From: Herpetosiphon giganteus | Lineage (GTDB): Bacteria > Chloroflexota > Chloroflexia > Chloroflexales > Herpetosiphonaceae | NCBI RefSeq assembly: GCF_016907925.1 | Contig: NZ_JAFBCZ010000004.1 | Coordinates: 1-64,000, forward strand | Length of the DNA stretch: 64,000 bases | Direction: 5' to 3' | Shown here: positions 1 to 7,097 of the stretch, piece by piece | Numbering within the stretch: position 1 is the first letter of the stretch | Layout of the letters: the number at the start of each line of letters is the position of its first letter | Translations under genes and position numbers: made by a program | The notes under the pieces: generated by a model | What the model was told of the DNA's origin: nothing | The model's database searches: none | What the model saw: the letters and a program-made list of their open reading frames with translations, nothing else

Positions 1-89
1 CGCCACTCATTCCGAAGAATGCGTTCGACTTGCATGCATTAGGCACGCCGCCAGCGTTCGTCCTGAGCCAGGATCAAACTCGCCGACAA
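1..89 (-). rRNA. rrs: 16S ribosomal RNA, 5' end (partial)
   Basis: Read on the minus strand, positions 81 down to 71 give the universal GAGTTTGATCC, followed by TGGCTCAG and the conserved GACGAACGCTGGCGG and TGCAAGTCGAAC blocks, down to the window edge. The mature 5' end is placed about 8 nt before GAGTTTGATC by analogy with E. coli. The rest of the gene lies outside the window. The two promoters at 358-386 and 462-490 and the structured leader between them belong to this transcript. Confidence 0.97.
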
Positions 90-357
90 GTGACCAAAAG
101 TCACTGCGTGTGCTTCTGATTTTGAGAGCGGAAGCACGGTCACTCTGTTTGGTGGTAGATCAACCACCAACGCATTGACGGTGACAAAAAAGAAAATATT
201 GATGCATGGAATGTGCTGCGGACGCAGCACCCATCAGTTGGAAAGGTGCAGTTTGGCGATAAAAAATCCGCTGATGCCAGATGGCCATCGGAGCGGAGTA
301 AATCGTCAAATTGTGTGATGTTGAGCAAACATCGTGCTGTCGGTCAACAGCCTGAGG
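90..357 (-). other. rRNA operon leader with three hairpins
   Basis: This untranslated stretch lies between the proximal rRNA promoter and 16S. Three clear stem-loops are visible: 213-219 with 224-230 (GTGCTGC/GCAGCAC), 149-156 with 163-170 (TTGGTGGT/ACCACCAA), and 90-94 with 100-104 (GTGAC/GTCAC), directly against the mature 16S end. Such leaders normally carry antitermination signals and processing stems. I could not identify a convincing boxA. The short ORFs here have no coding character. Confidence 0.6.
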
Positions 358-386
358 ATTCTACCACAGCCGCTCATTCTTGTCAA
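358..386 (-). promoter_or_regulatory. rRNA promoter, proximal copy
   Basis: On the minus strand a perfect TTGACA (-35, 381-386) is followed by a 17-bp spacer and TAGAAT (-10, 358-363). The following bases, CCTCAGGCTGTTGACC, give a GC-rich discriminator as in growth-regulated rRNA promoters. The same layout recurs 104 bp upstream at 462-490. Both point at the 16S gene. Confidence 0.85.
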
Positions 387-461
387 ATCGCGTGTCCGTG
401 GGTCACTATCTCAGTTGGTGTGTCGTGACTCGTTTTGAAGTCATGCGTTGACAGCCCGAGG

Positions 462-490
462 ATTCTACCGCAGATCGGCAGCCTTGTCAA
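462..490 (-). promoter_or_regulatory. rRNA promoter, distal copy
   Basis: TTGACA (485-490 on the minus strand), a 17-bp spacer and TAGAAT (462-467), followed by CCTCGGGCTGTCAACG. This differs from the proximal copy by few bases downstream of the -10 box. The conserved block GAATCCTC(A/G)GGCTGT in both copies suggests one duplicated promoter unit, probably stringently controlled through its GC-rich discriminator. Confidence 0.85.
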
Positions 491-499
491 ATGCCACGA

Positions 500-606
500 A
501 CCCGATCCACGAAGAGCACGAAGGACACGAAGGATCGGAACCACGAAGCGCGCGAAGGGCTATTGGCTTTCTGGTTTTTGATTTCTGACTTTTGACTTCT
601 GACTTT
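500..606. repeat. Intergenic CACGAAG nonamer and GTCAGAA-type heptamer repeats
   Basis: From 500 the sequence carries imperfect nonamers built on CACGAAGRR (CACGAAGAG, CACGAAGGA and relatives). From about 572 it carries heptamers of the TTTTTGA/TTTCTGAC/TTTTGAC type, the complement of the arrays at 10093. The array ends a few bases from the sfsA stop codon. The same vocabulary recurs at 10201-10492, 24252-24356, 28490-28835 and 35096-35324. Confidence 0.75.
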
Positions 607-608
607 AT

Positions 609-1358
609 CTACAATTCAACTGGCAACTGTTCGGCTAACTGAATACCAGCAAGGCTCAAGGGGCAGCGATAGGCATAAATTTCAACCCCGCGAGCAGCAA
701 CCAAAGCCAAGGTTTCAGCAAACGCTGGATCAATCTGGCGGTTGACGGCTACGCGTTGGGCATCGCCGCGCTGCACAATAAAAACCACAGCTGTGCGTCG
801 CCCTTGTTCATGCAATTCGGCCAATTCGAGCAAGTGTCGTCGCCCACGCAGCGTCGGCGCATCGGGAAACAACGCCAAGCCAGCTTCGGCATCACCAACA
901 CTTTTTACCTCAACCAGCCATGGGCAATCGCCACCATAGCGCTTGGCGTGGGTTGGCGGGGCTGGCGCTAGGCCAAAATCAAAGCGGCTTGCTCCATGTT
1001 TTACTTCGCGCTCAACATAGCCATATTCAGCAAACGGCGCTAAAGCCCGCGCCCGCAAAGCAGCCTCAACTAAACGATTAGGCAAACCTGTATCCAACGA
1101 AACCAGTTCGTTGCCCTCATAAACGCCCGCCACTTGATAGGCGGTTTTGCGGCCTGCTGCTGGTTTGTGGCCAAGCACAAGCTGCGCACCTGGCACAAGT
1201 TTGGTCAATAAACGGCCACGATCAGCCATATGCGCCTGCACGATGGAGCCATCGGCTAATGCTGCAACCACCACAAATTGGTTTGGACGCGCTAAAAAGC
1301 TGGCCATCACCAAGGGCGCGCCGCCCACCAACGCAATTTGAATCGGATTTGTTTCCAC
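609..1358 (-). CDS. sfsA: SfsA family protein (sugar fermentation stimulation homolog)
   Basis: The protein matches the SfsA family along its length: a RPNQF-type N-terminal segment, AHMADRGRL, KTAYQVAGVYEGNELVSLDT followed by GLPNRLVEAAL, then EVKHGASRFDF, LVEVKSV, LFPDAPTLRGRRHL, FIVQRGDA and a final NRQIDPAFAETL region. SfsA proteins are cytosolic, have a nuclease-like fold and were linked genetically to maltose metabolism in E. coli; their biochemical role is unclear. A longer frame reaches 1415, but a TATAAT on the minus strand (1390-1395) covers that region, so I favour the GTG at 1358, preceded by AAGGCG. It is divergent from the phosphatase gene, and its stop abuts a repeat array. Confidence 0.88.
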   Translation of the reverse strand: METNPIQIALVGGAPLVMASFLARPNQFVVVAALADGSIVQAHMADRGRLLTKLVPGAQLVLGHKPAAGRKTAYQVAGVYEGNELVSLDTGLPNRLVEAALRARALAPFAEYGYVEREVKHGASRFDFGLAPAPPTHAKRYGGDCPWLVEVKSVGDAEAGLALFPDAPTLRGRRHLLELAELHEQGRRTAVVFIVQRGDAQRVAVNRQIDPAFAETLALVAARGVEIYAYRCPLSLAGIQLAEQLPVEL

Positions 1359-1441
1359 AAGCGCCTTGCAACTATAAAAAATCGTAGCCATTATAGCCCG
1401 ATTAGGTTCAACCAAAATGCGATAAACGGCGTGGTACAGCG

Positions 1442-1450
1442 TGGTACAAT
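1442..1450 (+). promoter_or_regulatory. Extended -10 promoter of the 1497-4331 operon
   Basis: TGGTACAAT (TG at 1442-1443, TACAAT at 1445-1450) is an extended -10 element with no good -35 box. It sits on the second unit of a 10-bp tandem direct repeat, GCGTGGTACA twice, at about 1429-1448. It lies 46 bp before the phosphatase start and is divergent from the sfsA -10 at 1390-1395. Confidence 0.5.
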
Positions 1451-1496
1451 GGCTTTCGGTCGTTGATTAGGCCAAAAACTGACAAAGGATTGAGGT

Positions 1497-2039
1497 ATGC
1501 TGGCCGTTTTGCTGCGTTGGTTTTATATTGTGCGCTCGAAGCTTGTAATGGGAACCCGCCGACTGTATCGGCGGCTTGGCGGCAAGGTTGTGCCACGAGC
1601 AAGCCAAATTACTGATCAGCTTTACCTCGGCGGTTTTTTCGATGAGCACGATTGGCACATTTTACACACCCAAGGCGTGCGCGTGACAGTCAATCTGCAA
1701 GCAGAACGCCAAGATCGCTTTGGTTCGCTTGGTAACGAGGGCTATTTGTGGCTACCAACCCAAGATCGCCAAGCCCCAACCACTGAGGCATTGCAACAAG
1801 GTGTGGCCTTTGTGCAACATGCAACCAAAGCTGGCCACAAAGTGCTCATCCATTGTCACGCAGGCATGAGCCGTTCGGCAACGCTATGTACCGCCGTGCT
1901 GATAGCCGAAGGCATGAGCCTCGAAAACGCCTGGAATTTAGTTAAAGAGCGTCGCCCAATTGTTCACTTGCATCCCTGGCAACGCCAAGCATTAGAGCAG
2001 TTTGCCCACGATTGGGCACAGCAAGGAGCAACGTCATGA
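1497..2039 (+). CDS. Dual-specificity protein phosphatase family protein
   Basis: A 180-residue protein with the cysteine phosphatase signature HCHAGMSRS near residue 122, the Cx5R loop with the nucleophilic Cys and phosphate-binding Arg. It is preceded by a YLGG beta-strand motif (around residue 41) and an Asp-containing loop near 82 that could supply the general acid. The fold is that of small dual-specificity phosphatases, whose substrates range from phosphoproteins to lipids, sugars and RNA 5' ends. The first 25 residues are hydrophobic then basic, so membrane association is possible. Its stop overlaps the next start (ATGA at 2036-2039), which implies translational coupling with the SDR and cotranscription with two heptose-type sugar genes. 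The substrate is unknown; a sugar phosphate is a context-based guess. Confidence 0.85.
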   Translation: MLAVLLRWFYIVRSKLVMGTRRLYRRLGGKVVPRASQITDQLYLGGFFDEHDWHILHTQGVRVTVNLQAERQDRFGSLGNEGYLWLPTQDRQAPTTEALQQGVAFVQHATKAGHKVLIHCHAGMSRSATLCTAVLIAEGMSLENAWNLVKERRPIVHLHPWQRQALEQFAHDWAQQGATS

Positions 2040-2812
2040 GTTTTGCTGGCAAAACCGCCATCGTTACTGGCGCGTCATCAGGCATTGGAAAATTAATTGC
2101 TGAAGGCTTAGCACGCGGCGGAGCCAATGTGGTGCTGGCCGCACGCTCAGCTGATCAATTAAATGATCTTGCTGCTGCGATTAACCAAACCGGAGCCAAA
2201 GCCCTTGCTGTTGCTACCGATGTCAGCGATGTTGATGCAGTTCAAGCTTTGATTGATCAATCGGTTGCAACGTTTGGGCGGGTCGATTTACTGATCAATA
2301 ATGCTGGCTATGGGGTGTTCGATTCAATTGAGCACATCGATTGGAAACATCTTGAAGGCATGATGACGGTTAATTATTTTGGCGCAATGCACTGTATTCG
2401 CGCAGTCTTGCCAGTAATGCACAAGCAACATAGTGGCCATATTGTGAATGTGGCTTCGGTGGCAGGCTTAGTTTCAACCCATAACATGGGCAGTTATTCG
2501 GCCTCAAAACATGCCTTGATGGCAGCCTCGGAAGCGTTGCAAATTGAGCTGCGTGGCACGCCAATCAAATGTTCGATCGTTTGCCCAGCGCCCATCGCTA
2601 CGCCATTTTTTGAATCAGCAGATTTCAATAAGATGTCGCGCTTTGCGTCGCTTTTTGGCACACTCAAACCCCACGATGTGACTGATATTGTATTGCATGT
2701 GGCGGCCAACCCCACAACCCAGCGGGTTATTCCGCGAATTTATCATCTGTTTGGGGTAGCCTATCGTATCTTCCCAGCGTTCACCCGTTGGCTGGTGAAG
2801 CTGGTTGGTTAA
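2036..2812 (+). CDS. Short-chain dehydrogenase/reductase (classical SDR)
   Basis: A 258-residue classical SDR. It has the Rossmann dinucleotide motif TGASSGIG near residue 12, NNAGYG near 88, a catalytic Ser in NVASVAG and the YSASK catalytic pair near 155-159. The start at 2036 is supported by AAGGAG eight bases upstream and overlaps the phosphatase stop. A longer frame from 2012 has no such site. The C-terminal 50 residues are hydrophobic, with FRIFPAFTRWLVKL-like character, as in SDRs that touch membranes or lipids. It oxidises or reduces a hydroxyl/carbonyl using NAD(P); the substrate cannot be read from sequence. The neighbours suggest a role in a nucleotide-sugar or glycolipid route, but that is inference. 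Confidence 0.9.
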   Translation: MSFAGKTAIVTGASSGIGKLIAEGLARGGANVVLAARSADQLNDLAAAINQTGAKALAVATDVSDVDAVQALIDQSVATFGRVDLLINNAGYGVFDSIEHIDWKHLEGMMTVNYFGAMHCIRAVLPVMHKQHSGHIVNVASVAGLVSTHNMGSYSASKHALMAASEALQIELRGTPIKCSIVCPAPIATPFFESADFNKMSRFASLFGTLKPHDVTDIVLHVAANPTTQRVIPRIYHLFGVAYRIFPAFTRWLVKLVG

Positions 2813-2833
2813 TTTTGGATGTTGAGAACACGC

Positions 2834-3829
2834 ATGATCACGCTTGAACATGTTGCACAACTCGCCAATCGCCGAATCCTGGTGGTTGGCGATGTTGTGC
2901 TCGATGAATATTTGTATGGTAAGCCCGAACGGCTCTCGCGCGAGGCCGCAATTCCGGTCTTAGAATTTGAGCAACGGCGGACAATTCCAGGTGGCGCGGC
3001 CAATCCTGCGGCCAATATCACAGCGCTTGGCAGCACAGCAGGCATCGTTGCTTTGATTGGAGCCGATCAGGCTGGCCAAGAATTAGCCAATGCGTTGCAT
3101 AAACGCAAGGTCAGCACAGATGGACTCTTGCGCGATGAGCAACGCCCAACCACCACCAAAACCCGCATTTTGGCCTCGGTGCAATTAACCGTCGCCCAGC
3201 AAGTAGCGCGGCTCGATAAAGTCGACCGGCGGCCTGTCGATCCAGATTTAGAAGATCAGGCGATCGAATTATTGGGCCAATTGATTCCCCAAGTTGATGC
3301 TGTGCTCTGCTCAGATTATCGGGTTGGCTGGCTCAGCGAGCGGCTCATTCAACACATTCAACAATTATGTCAACAATATCAGGTTTTATTGACGGTTGAT
3401 AGCCAAGGCCGCTTTGAACCCTACGCTGGAGCCGATTTTCTCAAGTGCAATTTGGGCGAAGCAGAAGCCTGGCTGGGCCAGCAACTCCGCGATGACCAGC
3501 AGGTTGAACAGGGCTTGCAACGCTTGCGCGATCAACTCAAGCTGGCGGCGGTAGTAATTACCAGAGGCGGCGCGGGCTTTTCGTTGCTCGATCCAGCAGG
3601 CATCCATCACATTCCAGCGGTGCCAATTGGCGAGGTGTTTGATGCGACTGGTGCGGGCGATACCTTTATTGCGACTGCGACGCTGAGCTTGTGCGCTGGC
3701 CATAGCCCATTAATTGCCGCCCAACTTGCCAACACAGCTGCGGCCTTGGTCGTGCGCCGCATCGGCGTGGCCACGGTTAGCCCCAACGAACTCCAAAGCG
3801 CATTAATTCAATTTGGTCAAATTGCATGA
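2834..3829 (+). CDS. PfkB-family sugar kinase, heptose-7-phosphate kinase type (HldE domain I/RfaE1)
   Basis: A PfkB/ribokinase-fold kinase of about 331 residues with the N-terminal VGDVVLDEYLYG strand, the GGAANPAAN substrate loop and the C-terminal ATP/anion-hole motif DATGAGDTF with the catalytic Asp. Overall spacing is that of the kinase half of HldE, which makes D-glycero-D-manno-heptose 1,7-bisphosphate. The matching adenylyltransferase half is the next gene rather than a fused domain. ATG 2834 gives an N-terminus (MITLEHVAQL) like that of the family; an ATG at 2819 is also possible. Neither has a strong ribosome site. The gene follows the SDR by a few bases. Heptose specificity is inferred from family resemblance and the partner gene. 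Confidence 0.85.
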   Translation: MITLEHVAQLANRRILVVGDVVLDEYLYGKPERLSREAAIPVLEFEQRRTIPGGAANPAANITALGSTAGIVALIGADQAGQELANALHKRKVSTDGLLRDEQRPTTTKTRILASVQLTVAQQVARLDKVDRRPVDPDLEDQAIELLGQLIPQVDAVLCSDYRVGWLSERLIQHIQQLCQQYQVLLTVDSQGRFEPYAGADFLKCNLGEAEAWLGQQLRDDQQVEQGLQRLRDQLKLAAVVITRGGAGFSLLDPAGIHHIPAVPIGEVFDATGAGDTFIATATLSLCAGHSPLIAAQLANTAAALVVRRIGVATVSPNELQSALIQFGQIA

Positions 3830-3836
3830 GGCATCG

Positions 3837-4331
3837 ATGAAATCACCATTTCGCAGCTTAGAAGAATTAGTAACGCGCCGCCAACAGTGGCGCAAACAGG
3901 GCTTAACCGTCGTATTTACCAATGGCGCATTCGATCTGGTGCATGCTGGCCATGTGAGCTATTTGCAAGCAGCACGTGCGCTTGGCGATCTGCTAATTGT
4001 GGGATTGAACAGCGATGCCTCGGTGCGCGGCTATAAAGGCCCAACTAGACCAATCGTACCCGAATTGCAACGCGGCATTGTCTTGGCGGGCTTGCGTGCA
4101 GTCGATTATGTCACTTTGTTCGATTCGCTCACTGCCGAGCCATTAGTCAGTGCTTTGCAACCTGATGTCTATGTTAAAGGCGGCGATTATGCGCACCCCG
4201 AGCAAGCAAGCAACGGCAAAGAGCTGCCCGAAGCCAGAATCGTCTTAGCCTATGGTGGGCAAGTTGAGTTGATCCAGTATCAAGCAGGCTTATCGACCAG
4301 CAACTTGATTGCCAAAATTCGCAGCGAATAA
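3837..4331 (+). CDS. Heptose-1-phosphate-type nucleotidyltransferase (HldE domain II/RfaE2)
   Basis: A 164-residue cytidylyltransferase-like enzyme with FTNGAFDLVHAGHVSYL near residues 28-44, in which HAGH is the HxGH nucleotide-binding motif. YVKGGDY and STSNLIAKI near the C-terminus are typical of the ADP-heptose synthase half of HldE. It transfers AMP from ATP onto a sugar 1-phosphate. The start at 3837 has GAGG (3829-3832) overlapping the kinase stop; an in-frame ATG at 3813 lies inside the kinase gene. This is the last gene of the four-gene operon and is followed by the palindrome at 4336-4369. It could instead act on glycerol phosphate or a related substrate, but the flanking kinase argues for heptose. 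Confidence 0.87.
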   Translation: MKSPFRSLEELVTRRQQWRKQGLTVVFTNGAFDLVHAGHVSYLQAARALGDLLIVGLNSDASVRGYKGPTRPIVPELQRGIVLAGLRAVDYVTLFDSLTAEPLVSALQPDVYVKGGDYAHPEQASNGKELPEARIVLAYGGQVELIQYQAGLSTSNLIAKIRSE

Positions 4332-4335
4332 AAAC

Positions 4336-4369
4336 CAATGGCTCAGCATGAATTCATGCTGAGCCATTG
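4336..4369 (-). terminator. Perfect 34-nt palindrome, terminator between convergent genes
   Basis: Positions 4336-4369 form an uninterrupted inverted repeat (CAATGGCTCAGCATG with its complement around AATT). On the minus strand it is followed by GGTTTTTATT, so it suits the convergent gene at 4391-5572. On the plus strand there is no T run, though the stem could still stop or stabilise the 1497-4331 transcript. Confidence 0.8.
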
Positions 4370-4390
4370 AATAGAGTTGGAGATAGTTGA

Positions 4391-5572
4391 TTAAGGTTTA
4401 TGGCTCACCAATGGATTATAGGTTGTATAGGGCATGGTCGGAGTCCATGCGGCAATATGTCGCCCATCACCAGTACCACTCTCAAGATAAAAGCCAGCAA
4501 TATAGACCTGATGGCCAAGCCCAACGATAGCATCGGTAGAGACTCGATACTGGCTAAACTCAGGCCCAAGCCCTTCCCACCGACTGCCATTCCAGCGGGC
4601 CACATTGCCAGTCTTAACCCCATCAATTGTGTCAAAACTGCCAGTAACATAGATATAACCGCCAATTCGGACCATCGCAAACACCCAAGCACGTGTTGAC
4701 CCTGTAGCATAGCTAGCAGTAAAGGTGCGAGTCGGAGTATTTGCCAGCTCAAAGCGAATTTTTTCCCTAATAAAGCTATAGCGATTAGTGCCCTCACAAA
4801 TCGCCATATTCACCCGCCCTCCACTCACCGCAATAGTTCCGGTTGCTGGTGTATATTTGCGTAGCTCTTCGAGCGTAACAACAACATGTTCATTAACCTG
4901 CATCGCTTCAACATAGGTGAAATATATTCCATCACCACAATGTCGTAAGTCAGCAATCCCCTCAATTCCAGGCCCATCCTCATGGGTTTGCTTAATCGTC
5001 CAAGTTGTGCCATTCCAAATCAGCAAGCTACGATTATTATCAATCATATAAATCTCAGTATTGCTGAGCGCAATATATGAATTAAAACTATTGCCTGGCA
5101 AAGGAGCTACCGGGGTGACATCAACCCATGCCGATCCGTTGAAGGTTGAAACCAGCCGCTGAGGAACTGTTCCGGAACTGCCATAGATTGTATGCAGCGC
5201 ATATAGCCGGCCATCACGGCCTGTTTGTAATTTAGTCCAGCGATTGCTCGCTGTGTTTGCTTGAAGCAGTGTCCACTCTTGGGTTAGCGGATTCCATGCA
5301 CGCAGGGCTTCAGGTTGAGGGTTCGATCCATCCACCCAAGCAATAATATAGACCCGTTCGTTTGCAACGGTCATACTATTGATTTTCATATCTGGGATGT
5401 TAATTGTCGGATGCCATGTCCCTTCCACGAACGCAGCTGGCACTGTCGCAACCATCGCCGCAGCATCATCAGCCTCAGTATTCAAGGCTAACGCTCTATG
5501 TGATCGGGAATCAGGCAGAATGCCCATACTCACAACCAACATCATCATAACGAACTTCAAACCACGACGCAT
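4391..5572 (-). CDS. Secreted beta-propeller-like protein with YxPxV tail
   Basis: A 393-residue exported protein. Residues 1-30 form a Sec signal (basic MRRG, a hydrophobic core, cleavage near ALA). The mature part repeats short blocks of the type W(N/D)G..W and GRLYALHT, IYMIDNN and YVTGSFDTIDG, as in kelch or delta-type propellers that read out measured values. I see no catalytic motif. The last residues, TYNPLVSHKP, resemble the ends of three other secreted proteins here. AAGGAGGAG lies seven bases before the ATG. It is monocistronic, between the palindrome at 4336 and a gene-free 300 bp. Function unknown; cell-surface recognition or structural roles are possible. Confidence 0.75.
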   Translation of the reverse strand: MRRGLKFVMMMLVVSMGILPDSRSHRALALNTEADDAAAMVATVPAAFVEGTWHPTINIPDMKINSMTVANERVYIIAWVDGSNPQPEALRAWNPLTQEWTLLQANTASNRWTKLQTGRDGRLYALHTIYGSSGTVPQRLVSTFNGSAWVDVTPVAPLPGNSFNSYIALSNTEIYMIDNNRSLLIWNGTTWTIKQTHEDGPGIEGIADLRHCGDGIYFTYVEAMQVNEHVVVTLEELRKYTPATGTIAVSGGRVNMAICEGTNRYSFIREKIRFELANTPTRTFTASYATGSTRAWVFAMVRIGGYIYVTGSFDTIDGVKTGNVARWNGSRWEGLGPEFSQYRVSTDAIVGLGHQVYIAGFYLESGTGDGRHIAAWTPTMPYTTYNPLVSHKP

Positions 5573-5872
5573 CTGAACTCCTCCTTAATGTTAGGTGACT
5601 CATCGACCATCGCAATCAATGCCAATATGATGCCTGAATCAGTATGCATTTAAAGCTGAATTCGACCATATCCAAGCTGTGCACAAGCGTTGTAGACACC
5701 CTTCCGACATCATCCTCTATTCTCAATCATGTTTAGCTAGCTATGGATTAATGGTCTTTAAGAATAAAGGATCCAACATTCTATACCTATGCATTGATAG
5801 GCTAAAAGTACTAAATATTTAATGAGGGTTCACGATTGTTGGCCCCTAAACCCTGAACCCTAGTTCCTGCGG
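5573..5872. other. Gene-free interval upstream of the propeller gene
   Basis: About 300 bp, AT-rich, between the start of the gene at 4391-5572 and the terminator of the polyamine operon. It holds no frame with a ribosome site and none of the repeat vocabulary found in the other gaps. A promoter for the propeller gene must be here, but no hexamer pair stands out. Confidence 0.5.
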
Positions 5873-5922
5873 GGATCAAAAAAGGGATTGCTCACATTGA
5901 TGTGAGCAATCCCCAACAACCA
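5873..5922 (-). terminator. Rho-independent terminator of potABCD, variable-core family copy 1
   Basis: On the minus strand GGGGATTGCTCACAT pairs with ATGTGAGCAATCCC around a short loop and is followed by TTTTTT (5878-5883 on the plus strand as A6). The outer 16 and 14 bases are identical to the terminator at 28836-28885, whereas the 20-nt cores differ and each is self-complementary. Confidence 0.9.
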
Positions 5923-5941
5923 AGTTTTTATACGCAAATGG

Positions 5942-7063
5942 TTACTGCGATTTGACCGCCGACCAGACATCGGAGAAGGCGGTGGCATTTTGGCCTTTGC
6001 GCAGCCAATCGAGCCGCTTGCGATCTTCGGCGCTGGGCTTGATCTTAGGGTAAACTGCCTTGAGTTCTTCGCCGATCAATGGCTCAGCTTTAACATTGGG
6101 CGTTAAAGCTGCGGTGAAATCGGCAACTTTGGCAGCAATCTCAGGCCGATTCATAAAATCGATAAAGACTTCGGCGGTATATTGGTTGGGCGTGCCAGCC
6201 ACAATCGCCATCGTATCTTGCCAAATCACGCCGCCCTCTTGCGGAATGACCCACTCGATATTTTCGTTATCGATCATAGCCAAGCCGGTGTAGAGATTCC
6301 ACGATTGAGCCAAGACGACTTCGCCTGAAGCCAAATCTTGATAAACATTATCGCTGTTGTATTTGGCTAACAACGGTTTTTGCTCAAGCAAAACTTTTTT
6401 GGCAGCTTCGAGATCAGCAGGCTCGCTGGAGTTGCGATCTTTGCCCAAAAACAGCATGGCTGCGCCAATCACTTCGCGCTCGTCGTTGAGCATGCTCACC
6501 CGGCCTTTGTAGGCGCTCAGCTGAGCAGGATCAAACAAAATTGACCAGCTGGTTGGGGCTGGCGAAACTGCGGTTTTATCGTAGGCAATGCCGGTGGTTC
6601 CCCACAGGTACGGCACTGAAAATTCGTTGTTTGGATCGTAATACAAGCCCATATTGGCAGGATCGATGTTGGCAACATTTGGAATATTGGCCAGATTGAT
6701 TTTGGCTAAGTAATTGCCCTCGGCCAACAAGGCCACCATATAATCTGAAGGTTGAACAATATCGTAGCCTGAATTGCCAGCCCGAATTTTGGCGGCCATT
6801 TCTTCGTTCGACGAATAGGTATCAACCGTGACTTTTACGCCAAACTCGCTTTCGAAAAGTTGGGGCACATCTTCGGGAATGTACTCGCCCCAAGCGTAGA
6901 TGCGCAGCGTTTCGCTCAGCTTACTGCGATCAACCGAGCCAGAATTGCCCCCAGTTGCCGTGCCAGCTGGCGTGGTTGGCGGCGTGGTGGTTGGGCTGGC
7001 TTCGCCGCAGGCCACCAATAAACTCAGCACCATGAGCAACAGCCCAAAGCGGTTTAGTTTCAT
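5942..7063 (-). CDS. potD: Spermidine/putrescine ABC transporter, substrate-binding lipoprotein
   Basis: The periplasmic-type polyamine receptor of the operon. A lipoprotein signal ends at Cys19 (LLVAC), followed by a Thr/Pro/Gly-rich tether. From about residue 50 the PotD fold begins: LRIYAWGEYIPEDVP, then FEVKVTVDTYSSNEEM-like sequence, YDIVQPSDYMV, NEFSVPYLWGTTGIAYD, NDEREVIGAAM and the C-terminal FIDFMNRPE segment. It captures polyamine and delivers it to PotBC. ATG 7063, with AAGGAG eight bases upstream, is preferred over the TTG one codon earlier. Last gene of potABCD, 31 bases after potC, followed by a strong terminator. Confidence 0.95.
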   Translation of the reverse strand: MKLNRFGLLLMVLSLLVACGEASPTTTPPTTPAGTATGGNSGSVDRSKLSETLRIYAWGEYIPEDVPQLFESEFGVKVTVDTYSSNEEMAAKIRAGNSGYDIVQPSDYMVALLAEGNYLAKINLANIPNVANIDPANMGLYYDPNNEFSVPYLWGTTGIAYDKTAVSPAPTSWSILFDPAQLSAYKGRVSMLNDEREVIGAAMLFLGKDRNSSEPADLEAAKKVLLEQKPLLAKYNSDNVYQDLASGEVVLAQSWNLYTGLAMIDNENIEWVIPQEGGVIWQDTMAIVAGTPNQYTAEVFIDFMNRPEIAAKVADFTAALTPNVKAEPLIGEELKAVYPKIKPSAEDRKRLDWLRKGQNATAFSDVWSAVKSQ

Positions 7064-7097
7064 CAATCAAACTCCTTACAACACACAAAACAGATTA

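Noticed and set aside
213-428. Open frame of 71 codons in the rRNA leader
   Set aside because: It runs antisense across the leader and the proximal rRNA promoter, has no ribosome site and reads like chance translation.
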